A DNA stretch of 64,000 nucleotides from Haladaptatus sp. R4 (GTDB taxonomy: Archaea > Halobacteriota > Halobacteria > Halobacteriales > Haladaptataceae): contig NZ_LWHG01000028.1 of NCBI RefSeq assembly GCF_001625445.1, forward strand, positions 124,001 to 188,000, in the 5' to 3' direction. Positions within the stretch are counted from its first letter, which is position 1; each line of letters begins with the position of its first letter. The position numbers and the translations under genes are program-made. Below are positions 44,493-53,220 of the stretch, one piece after another. The notes under the pieces are model-generated. The model did no database searches and was not told where the DNA came from. It saw nothing but the letters and a program-made list of their open reading frames with translations.

Positions 44493-44941
44493 ATGCTCGA
44501 ATCCGGCCAAACAGCACCATCGTTCGAACTGCCGAATCAGGACGGAGATCAGGTCTCGCTTGCGGATTTCGATACCACCGTCGTCGTGTATTTTTACCCC
44601 CGCGCGACACGCCGGGATGCACCACCGAGGCCTGTGGCTTCCGCGATTCGTGGGAGGAGTTCGAAGCGCGCGACGTGCCGGTTCTCGGTATCAGCGACGA
44701 CCCCGTCTCGGACCTCGCGAAGTTCCGGGAGAAGTACGACCTGCCGTTCGACCTCCTGAGCGACGAGTCCGGCGACGTCGCCTCGGCGTACGATTCGTAC
44801 GGCGAGAAGCGGATGTTCGGGAACACGTTCGATGGCGTCTTCCGCAACACGTTCGTCGTCGGTTCCGACGGCACCGTCGAGGCCGTTTTCGAGGACGTTT
44901 CGCCCGACGGACACGCCGACGAGATACTTGCCGCCCTATGA
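44493..44941 (+). CDS. bcp: Thiol peroxidase of the Bcp (PrxQ) family, frameshifted
   Basis: Reduces hydroperoxides with a peroxidatic Cys. N-terminus MLESGQTAPSFELPNQDGDQVSLADFDTTVVVYFYPRA; after one missing base near 44603-44606 the other frame continues DTPGCTTEACGFRDSWEEFEARDVPVLGISDDPVSDLAKFREKYDLPFDLLSD and ends VEAVFEDVSPDGHADEILAAL. Restoring a base gives YPRADTPGCTTEACGF, the canonical Bcp active site (peroxidatic and resolving Cys 5 apart). About 149 aa, normal for the family. Stop overlaps the next ATG (ATGA). Confidence 0.88.
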
Positions 44942-45237
44942 CCTACGTATCCCATCCCGTCCGTGGCATGCGCGACGACCCGTTCCCCGACGAATCGGCG
45001 ACGCTCCTGCTTCGACTCGCCGAGGGAGCAGATTCCGAGTCGGTCGCCGCTCGCGTCACGGACCTCGGTGGCGAGGTCGATGCGGAACTGGAATTCGAAA
45101 CGCTTCGTGTCGTCGTTCCGGAACCGATCGTGGCGGACATCTGTGAACTCGACGGCCTCGATGCGGTCGAAACGGACGCAACAATTCAAATCGGGGGAGG
45201 GGACGCTGGTGAAGACGTAGAGTTAAACGATTCCTAA
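44938..45237 (+). CDS. Conserved hypothetical protein (99 aa)
   Basis: MTYVSHPVRGMRDDPFPDESATLLLRLAEGADSESVAARVTDLGGEVDAELEFETLRVVVPEPIVADICELDGLDAVETD... The alternating pattern resembles a small alpha/beta domain of the subtilisin-propeptide (inhibitor I9) type, but only loosely. Translationally coupled to bcp (ATGA). Function unknown. Confidence 0.7.
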   Translation: MTYVSHPVRGMRDDPFPDESATLLLRLAEGADSESVAARVTDLGGEVDAELEFETLRVVVPEPIVADICELDGLDAVETDATIQIGGGDAGEDVELNDS

Positions 45238-45423
45238 GCGTCTGAATAGACGACCGCCGTTCGATGACCCTTGTCATCTTCCGGAGGACTTTCGGGAAGC
45301 GTCTCGAAGTTCCCCTTCGATTTCTTCGCTGTGAGGGCGAGTGCGACCCAGTATTTCGACGCCCAATCGACGCCGACGTATGTCGTCATACCTCGACAAC
45401 CGAACCGGCCGTTACAATATTTG

Positions 45424-45774
45424 TCAGTCGAGCGAAACGGCGGTTCCGAACGCTTTGATCTTTATCATGCCGCCCTGTCCGCCGAGCGCTTCGTCGGTGA
45501 CGTCGAGCGCGACGACCGCATCCGCACCGACCGATTTCGCTTCTTCGACCAACTCGTCGAGGGCGGTTTCCTGATTTGCTTCGAGCGTCTTCTCCCACGA
45601 ACCGGAGCGCCCGCCGACGATGTCGCGGAGGCCACCCGCGATGTCCTTTCCGATGTTTCGCCCCGGCGTCACGTCCGCGACGACCACGCCGTGATGGGCC
45701 GTGATTTCACGTCCCGGCACCTCGTGACTCGTCGTGAGCAATACCTCGTCGTCGCTGTAACTGAACGCTGTCAT
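45424..45774 (-). CDS. YbjQ/UPF0145 family protein
   Basis: 116 aa. LLTTSHEVPGREITAHHGVVVADVTPGRNIGKDIAGGLRDIVGGRSGSWEKTLEANQETALDELVEEAKSVGADAVVALDV is the YbjQ (heavy-metal-binding domain-like, pentameric) signature. Biochemical role not established. The gap 45238-45423 upstream on the other side holds only a small GATGAC/GTCATC stem at about 45262-45277. Confidence 0.88.
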   Translation of the reverse strand: MTAFSYSDDEVLLTTSHEVPGREITAHHGVVVADVTPGRNIGKDIAGGLRDIVGGRSGSWEKTLEANQETALDELVEEAKSVGADAVVALDVTDEALGGQGGMIKIKAFGTAVSLD

Positions 45775-45811
45775 CGACGGTGATTTTCAGCCGCTATTCA
45801 TAACTTTTCTG

Positions 45812-46321
45812 CTATGTATCCGACGCTTCGGCCGCCACCTCTCGGAGGGTTTCGTACTCCTCGTCGCTGTAGGCGATGAGACGAACGTCTTCGAGGGAGT
45901 TCGGGTCGAATCGCCGGATTTCCTCGCAGATGATCGCACCGCCCTCCTCCAAGCTAAATCCCGCGATGCCACATCCGAGGGCCGGAAGTACCATCGATTT
46001 GGCTCCCCGCTCGTCGGCTTCACGGAGCGCGTTCCGCGTCGCATCACGGATGCTCTCCCGTGTGGCCTCACCGTCTCCATAGTGGGGCATGGCCGCGGCG
46101 TGGACGACGAACTCCGCGTCGAGTTCGTACGCGTCGGTGACCGCGACGGCACCGAGTTCGACCGGACCTTTCCGCATCGCTTCGTCGTTTATCGGCCCGT
46201 CGGCACCGCGCCGGAGCGCTCCGGCGACGCCGCTCCCCATTCGAAGGCTGGTTCCGGCGGCGTTGACGAGTGCATCCGCTCGCTGTGCTGCGATGTCTCC
46301 TCGAATGACGGTGAACTCCAT
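45812..46321 (-). CDS. Macro domain protein (ADP-ribose binding/hydrolysing)
   Basis: 169 aa, stand-alone macro domain: MEFTVIRGDIAAQRADALVNAAGTSLRMGSGVAGALRRGAD (ligand loop 1) and VLPALGCGIAGFSLEEGGAIICEEIRRF (loop 2). Probably deacetylates O-acetyl-ADP-ribose or removes ADP-ribose. Monocistronic by position, 36 nt after the start of the next minus-strand gene's stop. Confidence 0.9.
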   Translation of the reverse strand: MEFTVIRGDIAAQRADALVNAAGTSLRMGSGVAGALRRGADGPINDEAMRKGPVELGAVAVTDAYELDAEFVVHAAAMPHYGDGEATRESIRDATRNALREADERGAKSMVLPALGCGIAGFSLEEGGAIICEEIRRFDPNSLEDVRLIAYSDEEYETLREVAAEASDT

Positions 46322-46357
46322 ACCCCCGGTAGGACGGGGACGAACAAAATTATCGGG

Positions 46358-46747
46358 TCAGTCGTCCTGCTCTTCGAGATACGTCACTTCGACCATCAGA
46401 TCCGGATGGTCAGCGTTCGGGTAGCGAAACGACCACGCTCGGTCGAACTCGATACCTCGTCGGTAACCTTTCAGCAGCAGATCGCCGAGCACGTCGCGGA
46501 AATCCTTGAGCACGGCTTGCTCCGGTGGTTTCGTCGGCTCGGGTGGATTCATAACCTCCTCGGTCCCCCCCTTTTCGAGATGTGTGATTTCGGCCATCAG
46601 ATTCGGCGTCTCGTCGGGGTATCGGAACGTCCACGCTCGGTCGAATCGGCGGTCGTTTTTGTACGCCGTACTGAGCACCATCTTGAGCGTGCTCCTGAAC
46701 TCCTCGGGTTCGGCCATCCAGAGGGGGACACTCTGGGTGCGGCTCAT
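46358..46747 (-). CDS. Hypothetical protein with internal duplication (129 aa)
   Basis: Two alignable 43-residue units: FRSTLKMVLSTAYKNDRRFDRAWTFRYPDETPNLMAEITHLE and FRDVLGDLLLKGYRRGIEFDRAWSFRYPNADHPDLMVEVTYLE, joined by a Pro-rich linker. The FDRAW-FRYP core is conserved. Unit fold alpha then beta hairpin. TATA box GGTTTTATACTGG on the minus strand about 30 nt upstream. Function unknown. Confidence 0.75.
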   Translation of the reverse strand: MSRTQSVPLWMAEPEEFRSTLKMVLSTAYKNDRRFDRAWTFRYPDETPNLMAEITHLEKGGTEEVMNPPEPTKPPEQAVLKDFRDVLGDLLLKGYRRGIEFDRAWSFRYPNADHPDLMVEVTYLEEQDD

Positions 46748-46981
46748 GAAAGGGAATCAAGCGTGCTGCCAGTATAAAACCGTCCGATAATTATTCTGGT
46801 AGAAACGGCGAGCAACAGTTCACAATGCGGAATACGGCGTTAAGCGATAGCTAATCCTGTCCGCGGACATTCGTATCACCGAAGCAGTCAGACCGAAGCG
46901 GGATTACCCCGTGAAACCGACTGCCCCGTTTCCCGCCGTTCCGCCACCGTTCGACCCACGTGATACGATGTGCCCGAGCGC

Positions 46982-48484
46982 TCAGGCGTCCACGAGCGCT
47001 CTCACTAGGTCGTCCTGATAGTCCCGGGCGTCGCCGAGGCCCACGGTCACGTTGGACATGAGAATCGAGAACAACACGTCGGGTTTGCCCGTTCGGCGAA
47101 TCGCACCGGACAGCGACCGCGTCCCCCGAACCGTTCCGGTTTTCGCTTGGACGGGTACGTCCACGTCCCGTAATCGGTAGGCGAGCGTACCGTGTCCCGG
47201 CGTCGGGAGCGACCCGAACAGCGTTTCGGACCACGGTTTCCGGCCAATCCATTCGAGCATGAAAACCATGTCGGCGGCCGAAATCAGATCGAACTGCGAG
47301 AGTCCGGACCCGTCGCGGAAAACCGTCGCAGGCGCTCCCAAACTCTCGAAGTAGGCCCCGGTTAGGTCCGTCCACGCGTCGAACGACCCCTCCCCCGTCG
47401 CACGGCGGGCGGTCATCAGGGCCAGTTGATCGGCGTCGACGTTGTTCGAGTACAGCAACATCGGCCCGATGGTCTCGTGGAGTGGCTCCGACCGGATGCT
47501 CGTCCGGAACGCCGCCGTTCGGTCTTTCTCCTCCGTCTGCAATGTCACGTCGCCGTTCACCGTCACGCCTGCGTCTTCGAGGAACCCCGCGAACACGGCG
47601 GCGGCGTGCTCGTCGGGGCGCATCACGGGTGACAAGTCGGTCTCCTCGTACCCCGGCGGGAGTTCGCCGATGGCGTAGATGGTCCCGTTCACCCGGTCGA
47701 GGTAGGTGTAGAAGTAGCCGTCCGACCCGGCGGGCGCTTCCGAGAGGTGGGACTCGACGGGGACGAACTCCGAATTCGGTTCGACCGAGAGGTCGATTCC
47801 GTCGTCGGTTCGCTTGGCCGTGACGGCGACCTTGTTCCAGTACAGCGCGAGCGTCGAACTCGGCGCGCCGTAGGAGTACTGCGGGTCCTCCCACGTCCAT
47901 CCCTCCGGATAACCGGGACCGCGAACCGAAAAGACGGGGCCGTACCCGGACGTGTCGAACGCGGTGATGTCCGCGACGACGTCGCCGTGAACCGCCTCGA
48001 TTCCCTCGTCGGCGACTTGCCCCGCCAACGTCTTCAGGTTGTCCTGCGACAGCACGTCCCCGTTTCCGCGAATCACGAGGTCCCCGTGGAACTGCGTCCC
48101 CGACTTCGAACCGTCGCCGATCACGCTGGTTTCGAACCGCTCGTCGGGTCCGAGATGTTCGAGGGCGAGCGCCGTCGTGAGCAGTTTCGTGTTCGACGCG
48201 GGTTTGACGACCTTTTCCGACTCGTGGGTCGCCAACACCTCACCGTGCGGTCCGGCCTCCTTGGCGTACACCGAGACGATTCCGCCGGGGAACTTCTCCG
48301 GCGCCTGTGCCAGCAGTTTTTCGACGGCCGAGTCGCCCGACCGACACGATTCGTCCCGTCCGTCGTGTTTTTTGTGCGATTCCTTTGCGAGCGCACCCTC
48401 GCTGAACAGCGTTCCGGCACCGACCATGCCGGTCGCTCCGAGCATCGTTCTCCTGTTTATCTTCAAGCTTTTATCTTTCGCCAC
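46982..48484 (-). CDS. dacB: D-alanyl-D-alanine carboxypeptidase/endopeptidase, PBP4 (S13) family
   Basis: 500 aa with a Tat signal (RR at 11-12, NRRTMLGATGMVGAGTLF) and so exported folded. All three penicillin-binding motifs are present: SNTK at 97-100, SNN at 346-348 and KTG at 448-450, with the family's inserted domain between the first two. In bacteria this class trims peptidoglycan cross-links; haloarchaea lack murein, so the substrate must differ (other D-amino-acid or peptide amides). The gap 46748-46981 beyond its 3' end holds only the next gene's promoter. Confidence 0.9.
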   Translation of the reverse strand: MAKDKSLKINRRTMLGATGMVGAGTLFSEGALAKESHKKHDGRDESCRSGDSAVEKLLAQAPEKFPGGIVSVYAKEAGPHGEVLATHESEKVVKPASNTKLLTTALALEHLGPDERFETSVIGDGSKSGTQFHGDLVIRGNGDVLSQDNLKTLAGQVADEGIEAVHGDVVADITAFDTSGYGPVFSVRGPGYPEGWTWEDPQYSYGAPSSTLALYWNKVAVTAKRTDDGIDLSVEPNSEFVPVESHLSEAPAGSDGYFYTYLDRVNGTIYAIGELPPGYEETDLSPVMRPDEHAAAVFAGFLEDAGVTVNGDVTLQTEEKDRTAAFRTSIRSEPLHETIGPMLLYSNNVDADQLALMTARRATGEGSFDAWTDLTGAYFESLGAPATVFRDGSGLSQFDLISAADMVFMLEWIGRKPWSETLFGSLPTPGHGTLAYRLRDVDVPVQAKTGTVRGTRSLSGAIRRTGKPDVLFSILMSNVTVGLGDARDYQDDLVRALVDA

Positions 48485-48771
48485 AACGTTGTATTTTCAC
48501 GAACCGGTCAAGTACACATCCCCTTTCGTGCTAGGGTATCTCTCCCACCATGACGTGTCGGATCGAACGCCGTCGTGAAGTAACGGGAATTACCGTCGGC
48601 GAGGAGGGGGTTAACGGACGGTTTCCAATGGTATTGTGAACGCCCTGTCAAACGCTGTAGCTCCCAATCGAAACTCCCGATTCCGAGCAATACCAGTGTG
48701 GTACTCCGTGCAAAAACCTCGGGTTCTTTCGACCCGCTACACCTATCGGTGCCAGAACGAACCACGAAGGA

Positions 48772-48845
48772 AGCCAAGGGTGGGATTTGAACCCACGTAG
48801 TCTCGATTACAAATCGAGTGCTTGAACCACCCAAGCTCCCTTGGC
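48772..48845 (-). tRNA. tRNA-Thr (anticodon TGT)
   Basis: 74 nt on the minus strand. Acceptor stem GCCAAGG/CCTTGGC, discriminator T, anticodon stem CTCGA/TCGAG with loop TTTGTAA (anticodon TGT), T arm GTGGGTTCAAATCCCAC. No CCA encoded, no intron. The gap 48485-48771 between it and dacB holds dacB's promoter and nothing else recognised. Confidence 0.93.
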
Positions 48846-48862
48846 GCATCTGCCAGTTATCA

Positions 48863-49339
48863 CTACTCCTTTGAGTGGTTATCGCTTTCGTCCGATTTTT
48901 CCATCTCGATTCGATGCGGTTCGTAGCCCCGGTTTTCGTACAGTCTGCGGGCATTTTCGTTCCTCGCCATCACGTCGAGGGAGAACACCTCGGCACCCCG
49001 CTCCGCGAGCAGGGCTTCGGCCTCGTCCAGCAACGCGGATCCGACACCCTCGTTCCTGTGCGACGGTGCGACGTAGACGTTCTGGATGAGCCCCCGGGTG
49101 GTCGTCTGCTGATAGAGTCCCGTCTGTAGCTCGAACATGACGAACCCGACGATGCCCGAATCGCGAGCGACGAGCAAGCCGTCTTCGATGATGTGTCGGG
49201 CGATCGAATCCCGAACTGCCCCCCGATTCTCGTCGGCGAGGATGTGGGAATCGTACGTGCGCTGGTCCTGTGCAAGTTCCACCCATCGCTCCACGACCGG
49301 GTTGATGTCGGCGCTCGTCGCCGCCTCGATGACCACCAT
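48863..49339 (-). CDS. GNAT family N-acetyltransferase
   Basis: 158 aa. Acetyl-CoA-binding motif VYVAPSHRNEGVGSALLDEAEALL, then EVFSLDVMARNENARRLYENRGYEPHRIEMEK, the usual motif B. Resembles the RimI/ArgA-like group, but substrate unknown. Starts immediately after the pgk stop, so it is co-transcribed. Confidence 0.85.
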   Translation of the reverse strand: MVVIEAATSADINPVVERWVELAQDQRTYDSHILADENRGAVRDSIARHIIEDGLLVARDSGIVGFVMFELQTGLYQQTTTRGLIQNVYVAPSHRNEGVGSALLDEAEALLAERGAEVFSLDVMARNENARRLYENRGYEPHRIEMEKSDESDNHSKE

Positions 49340-50539
49340 CTATTGGGAGAGTGCCTGTAACGCCGGAAGGGGTTCGCCGGTGAGCATTCGGAGACACGCT
49401 CCGCCGCCGGTGCTGACGTGGTCGAACCCGTCGAGGTCGAACTTCCGAATCGCGGCGGCGGTGTCACCACCGCCGACGATACTGAACTCGGCGTTCCCGG
49501 CCTCGATGTATAGCTCCCGAGTGCCGTCCGCGAACGTCTCGTCCTCGAACACGCCCGCCGGTCCGTTGAGGATGACCGTCCCCGAGTTTTGGAGGATGTT
49601 CGAATAGGAGCATATCGTCTCCTCGCCGATGTCCATCGCGGCCTCGCCTTCCTTCGGTGGGAACTCCTCCCGGGTGAGTTCGACGCGTTCGCCGTCCCGT
49701 TCGACGGCGGCGTCCTCGGGGAGGTGAATCCTGTCGCCGTAGGTTTCGAGCAGGTCGGCGGCGTCGTCGATGTAATCGATGTACCCCTGGTCGTGGATGA
49801 ACTCCTTGCTGGCCTCGCCGAGGTCCGCGCCGTCGGCGAACAGGAAGACGTTCCCGACGACTCCGGCCGTCAGGATGTGATCCGCGAGGTCGCGTTCCAG
49901 TACGTTTCTGGCCACGGCGATGGAATCAGAGACCTTCGCGCCGCCGACCACGTACGTACGCGGGCGTGGCGTTCCTTCGATATCGCCAAGCACGTCCACT
50001 TCACGCTCCATAACTCGACCGGCGTATCCCGGTAACCGGGTCGGAAAACCAACGAGTGAGGGCTGTGAGCGGTGTGCCGCCGCGAACGCGTCGTTGACGT
50101 AGACGTCGAGTTCGGGGGAGAGTCGGTCGACGAGATGGGTTTCGGCGGCCTTCTCCGCCGGGAACTCCATGTACTCCTCGCTGTAAAAACGGGTGTTTTC
50201 GAGAACCACCGCTTCGCCCTCGCGGAGGTTCGACACGGCTCGACGTGCCTCCGCGGAGAACGTTCCGTCACAATAGGAAACCGGATAGGAGAGCAACTCG
50301 TCCAACCGCTCTGCGTGTGCCGAGAGACCCGCGAAATCGTCGCTCCCGGGTCTCCCTTGGTGGGCGAGAATGGCGACCTTCCCACCGCGCTCCAACAGTT
50401 CCGAGAGCGTATCGACGTGTGCCACGAGCCGCGCATCGTCGGCGAGGCTGCCGGATTCGGTCAACGGACTGTTGATGTCGATACGCACGCCGAGCGTCGT
50501 CCCTTGAACCGCGAGGTCATCAAGGGTCAGTATGGACAT
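49340..50539 (-). CDS. pgk: Phosphoglycerate kinase
   Basis: Interconverts 1,3-bisphosphoglycerate and 3-phosphoglycerate. 399 aa from the ATG at 50537-50539 (MSILTLDDLAVQGTTLGVRIDINSPLTESG); an upstream extension to 50638 is unconserved. ILAHQGRPGSDDF, NTRFYSEEYMEF, NDAFAAAHRSQPSLVGFP, GGAKVSDS, NGPAGVFEDETF and GGGDTAAAIRKF are all present. Confidence 0.93.
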   Translation of the reverse strand: MSILTLDDLAVQGTTLGVRIDINSPLTESGSLADDARLVAHVDTLSELLERGGKVAILAHQGRPGSDDFAGLSAHAERLDELLSYPVSYCDGTFSAEARRAVSNLREGEAVVLENTRFYSEEYMEFPAEKAAETHLVDRLSPELDVYVNDAFAAAHRSQPSLVGFPTRLPGYAGRVMEREVDVLGDIEGTPRPRTYVVGGAKVSDSIAVARNVLERDLADHILTAGVVGNVFLFADGADLGEASKEFIHDQGYIDYIDDAADLLETYGDRIHLPEDAAVERDGERVELTREEFPPKEGEAAMDIGEETICSYSNILQNSGTVILNGPAGVFEDETFADGTRELYIEAGNAEFSIVGGGDTAAAIRKFDLDGFDHVSTGGGACLRMLTGEPLPALQALSQ

Positions 50540-50705
50540 ACGTGTGCCTGCAACACCGCTCGGCATATGTGTGTCGGTAGTTGGGCCTCGAAATAAACAC
50601 GGTTTCGAGTAAATAGTCGGGTTATTTGCTTTCTGCACATTCCTCTTCGGACCTTGTCAGTATGCCGCCGTTACCGGAATCCGATGGGAGGCTCTGTCGG
50701 AAAGG

Positions 50706-50712
50706 TTTAATA
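50706..50712 (+). promoter_or_regulatory. TATA box of the livHMGF operon
   Basis: GAAAGGTTTAATAGCC: a BRE-like GAAA followed by TTTAATA at 50706-50712, predicting transcription about 25 nt later and a leader of about 15 nt before the ATG at 50750. Confidence 0.6.
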
Positions 50713-50749
50713 GCCTGACTGGAACCGGTTATCATGTGGAGAGTTATCA

Positions 50750-51865
50750 ATGGACGATGCAACTGAGACCTATTCACGTGGACGCCGCCTCATCGTCGAA
50801 CGACCACTGCTCGTGGTCGTCGGCGTATTCGCGGTGCTCCTCGTCTTCGATTTCATCCAACGCTTGGTAACCGGCAACCTTCGTGTCTCCTACGTCGGGT
50901 CACTCATCTGGACTGGCCTCATGCGGGGACTCATAATCGGCCTCGCCGGAATCGGGCTTTCGATGACGTACAGTATTCTGAACTTCGCTAATTTCTCGCA
51001 CGGGGACTACATCACGAGCGGCGCGTTCTCGGGATGGGCAGTCACGTACCTCATCGCGGGACTCGGAAGCAACAACATCGCGGGATTGTTGCTCGTCGGC
51101 GCGGGCGGAACCGTATACGCGAGCAGTCTCGGTATCACGATTGCGACGACGCCGGTAGCCGTCATCCTCGGAATGCTGTTCGCCGGAGCGTTCACCGTCG
51201 TGTTGGCGCTTCTTATCGACCGGATCGTGTATCGGCCGATGCGTGATGCGGAGGGTATCTCCCTGCTCATCACGAGCATCGGCGTCGCGTTCGTGCTTCG
51301 CTACCTCGTCGTCTTCGTCTTCTCGGCCGAAAGCCGCGGGACGACGGCGATTCAGGACATTCCGTCGTGGAACCTCCTGCTGTGGGACGGGACGGTACGG
51401 GTCACGGCACACGACCTGACGATACTCGTCTGTACGGTGGGATTGATGCTCGGCGTGCACGTGCTGCTCCAGCGGACGAAGCTCGGGAAGGCGATGCGCG
51501 CGATGGCCGACAACGAGGACCTCGCTCGCGTTACCGGGATTCCGACCGAACAAGTCATCCGCTGGACGTGGATAATCGGCGGCGCCCTGACCGGCATCTC
51601 GGGCTTCCTGCTGGTGCTGTGGCGCGGAACCATCGTCTTCCAGTTCGGATGGCTCCTCCTGTTGCCCATCTTCGCCGCGGTCATCCTCGGCGGCATCGGG
51701 TCGATTTACGGCGCGATCCTCGGCGGATTGGTCATCGGTCTGACGTGGAACCTCGCCATCATCTGGATTCCCAGTGACTTCGGCCGTGCCGCCGCGTTCG
51801 GCATGATGATCCTCATCCTGCTGTTCAAGCCACAGGGACTGTTCGCAGGGAGGACGACGGCATGA
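50750..51865 (+). CDS. livH: Branched-chain amino-acid-type ABC transporter permease LivH
   Basis: 371 aa, about 8-9 transmembrane helices. GLSMTYSILNFANFSHGDYITSGAF is the LivH hallmark; MADNEDLARVTGIPTEQVIRWTWIIGGAL is the EAA-like coupling loop. First gene of livHMGF; ATGA overlap with livM. Confidence 0.9.
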   Translation: MDDATETYSRGRRLIVERPLLVVVGVFAVLLVFDFIQRLVTGNLRVSYVGSLIWTGLMRGLIIGLAGIGLSMTYSILNFANFSHGDYITSGAFSGWAVTYLIAGLGSNNIAGLLLVGAGGTVYASSLGITIATTPVAVILGMLFAGAFTVVLALLIDRIVYRPMRDAEGISLLITSIGVAFVLRYLVVFVFSAESRGTTAIQDIPSWNLLLWDGTVRVTAHDLTILVCTVGLMLGVHVLLQRTKLGKAMRAMADNEDLARVTGIPTEQVIRWTWIIGGALTGISGFLLVLWRGTIVFQFGWLLLLPIFAAVILGGIGSIYGAILGGLVIGLTWNLAIIWIPSDFGRAAAFGMMILILLFKPQGLFAGRTTA

Positions 51866-53220
51866 GTTCGAGCGTCCGCGATTTCGAGATCAACGACACG
51901 ATGCTCATCCTGGGCGCTCTGTTGGCCATCTACGTGCTGTATCTCGTGGGAGGCACACTGCTCGGCTACTCGCTTCGCGGCCAGTTGAACTCCCTCGCAC
52001 GGCTCACGTTCCTCATCGGCGTGTACGGGATGTTGGCGCTCGCGTTGAACCTCCACTGGGGGTACACCGGGCTGTTCAACATCGGTATCGCGGGGTTCAT
52101 GGCCGTCGGATTGTACACGATGGCGATGATCTCGAAACCGCCAGCGAGTGCGAGTGCCGGTGCCGCGACCGTTTCCGGTCTCGGCCTCCCGCTGTGGGTC
52201 GGTATCCTCGGTGGAATGCTCGCCGCGGCGATTCTCGGCCTGTTGGTGGCGCTTCCGGCGCTTCGGTTGCGCGCCGACTATCTCGCGATCGTTACCATCG
52301 CGACGTCCGAAATCATCCGCTTCATCGTGACGTCGAACCAGTTCCAGACGTTTACGATTCCAGGGAAGCTTCACTACCTGGGAATAACGATTCCCCTGCC
52401 GTGGAACGCGGTTCAGCTCGGAACCGGCGGCGGTCGCGGACTGTTGTTGAATTTCACCGACCCTCTCGACCCGCTGTTCAACAGCGGCCCGTACAAGGCG
52501 ATAGAACACGCACTCGATCCGCTCGTCGGCGGTTCGTCCGGTCCGGTTCTGGACTCGCTGACGTACGCGATCATCCTGTTGCTGTTCGTCGTGGCCTACT
52601 ACTGGCTGATGAAGCGAACCGGCGAATCGCCGTTCGGGCGCGTGCTCAAGGCCATCCGTGAGGACGAACAGGTCGCGAACTCCCTCGGGAAGGACACCAA
52701 CCAGTTCAAGATCAAGTCGTTCATGCTCGGATGTGCGCTGATGGGGCTCGCGGGTATCCTCTGGCAGATGCGCCAAGGTGCCATCACGCCTACCTCGTTC
52801 AAGCCGCAGGTGACGTTCTTCGTGTGGTTGGCTCTCATCATCGGCGGTGCCGGGTCGAACACCGGGAGCGTCCTCGGCGCGGCGATATTCGCCGGGTTGC
52901 TGTATCAGGGACCGCTTTACCTGAAGAACATCATCAGGGGATCGATTCAGGTTCCCACCGCTCCGAACTCCTTTGCCGGTGCGGTCGGCCCGATATTCCA
53001 CGGCAACATCATGCCGTTCATCTCCTACATGATGGGTAACATCAACGCGCTCCAGTTGGTCCTCATGGGTTGTGTCCTCATCTGGATCATGCACCACCGG
53101 CCGGAGGGCGTCCTCGGCCACCGCAAGGAGGAAGCGGCGAGCATTCCGCTCCTGCGCCCCGGTGGTGGCTCCGGCGGTCCGAAACCGGATGCAGCGACGG
53201 ACGGAGGTGAGGAGCAATGA
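51862..53220 (+). CDS. livM: Branched-chain amino-acid-type ABC transporter permease LivM
   Basis: 452 aa. ALNLHWGYTGLFNIGIAGFMAVGLYT, LRLRADYLAIVTIATSEIIRF and GRVLKAIREDEQVANSLGKDTNQFKIKSFMLG are typical. Longer than bacterial LivM, mainly through a loop at about 185-225 (LLLNFTDPLDPLFNSGPYKAIEHALDPLVGG) and a charged C-terminal tail. ATGA overlaps on both sides. Confidence 0.9.
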   Translation: MSSSVRDFEINDTMLILGALLAIYVLYLVGGTLLGYSLRGQLNSLARLTFLIGVYGMLALALNLHWGYTGLFNIGIAGFMAVGLYTMAMISKPPASASAGAATVSGLGLPLWVGILGGMLAAAILGLLVALPALRLRADYLAIVTIATSEIIRFIVTSNQFQTFTIPGKLHYLGITIPLPWNAVQLGTGGGRGLLLNFTDPLDPLFNSGPYKAIEHALDPLVGGSSGPVLDSLTYAIILLLFVVAYYWLMKRTGESPFGRVLKAIREDEQVANSLGKDTNQFKIKSFMLGCALMGLAGILWQMRQGAITPTSFKPQVTFFVWLALIIGGAGSNTGSVLGAAIFAGLLYQGPLYLKNIIRGSIQVPTAPNSFAGAVGPIFHGNIMPFISYMMGNINALQLVLMGCVLIWIMHHRPEGVLGHRKEEAASIPLLRPGGGSGGPKPDAATDGGEEQ

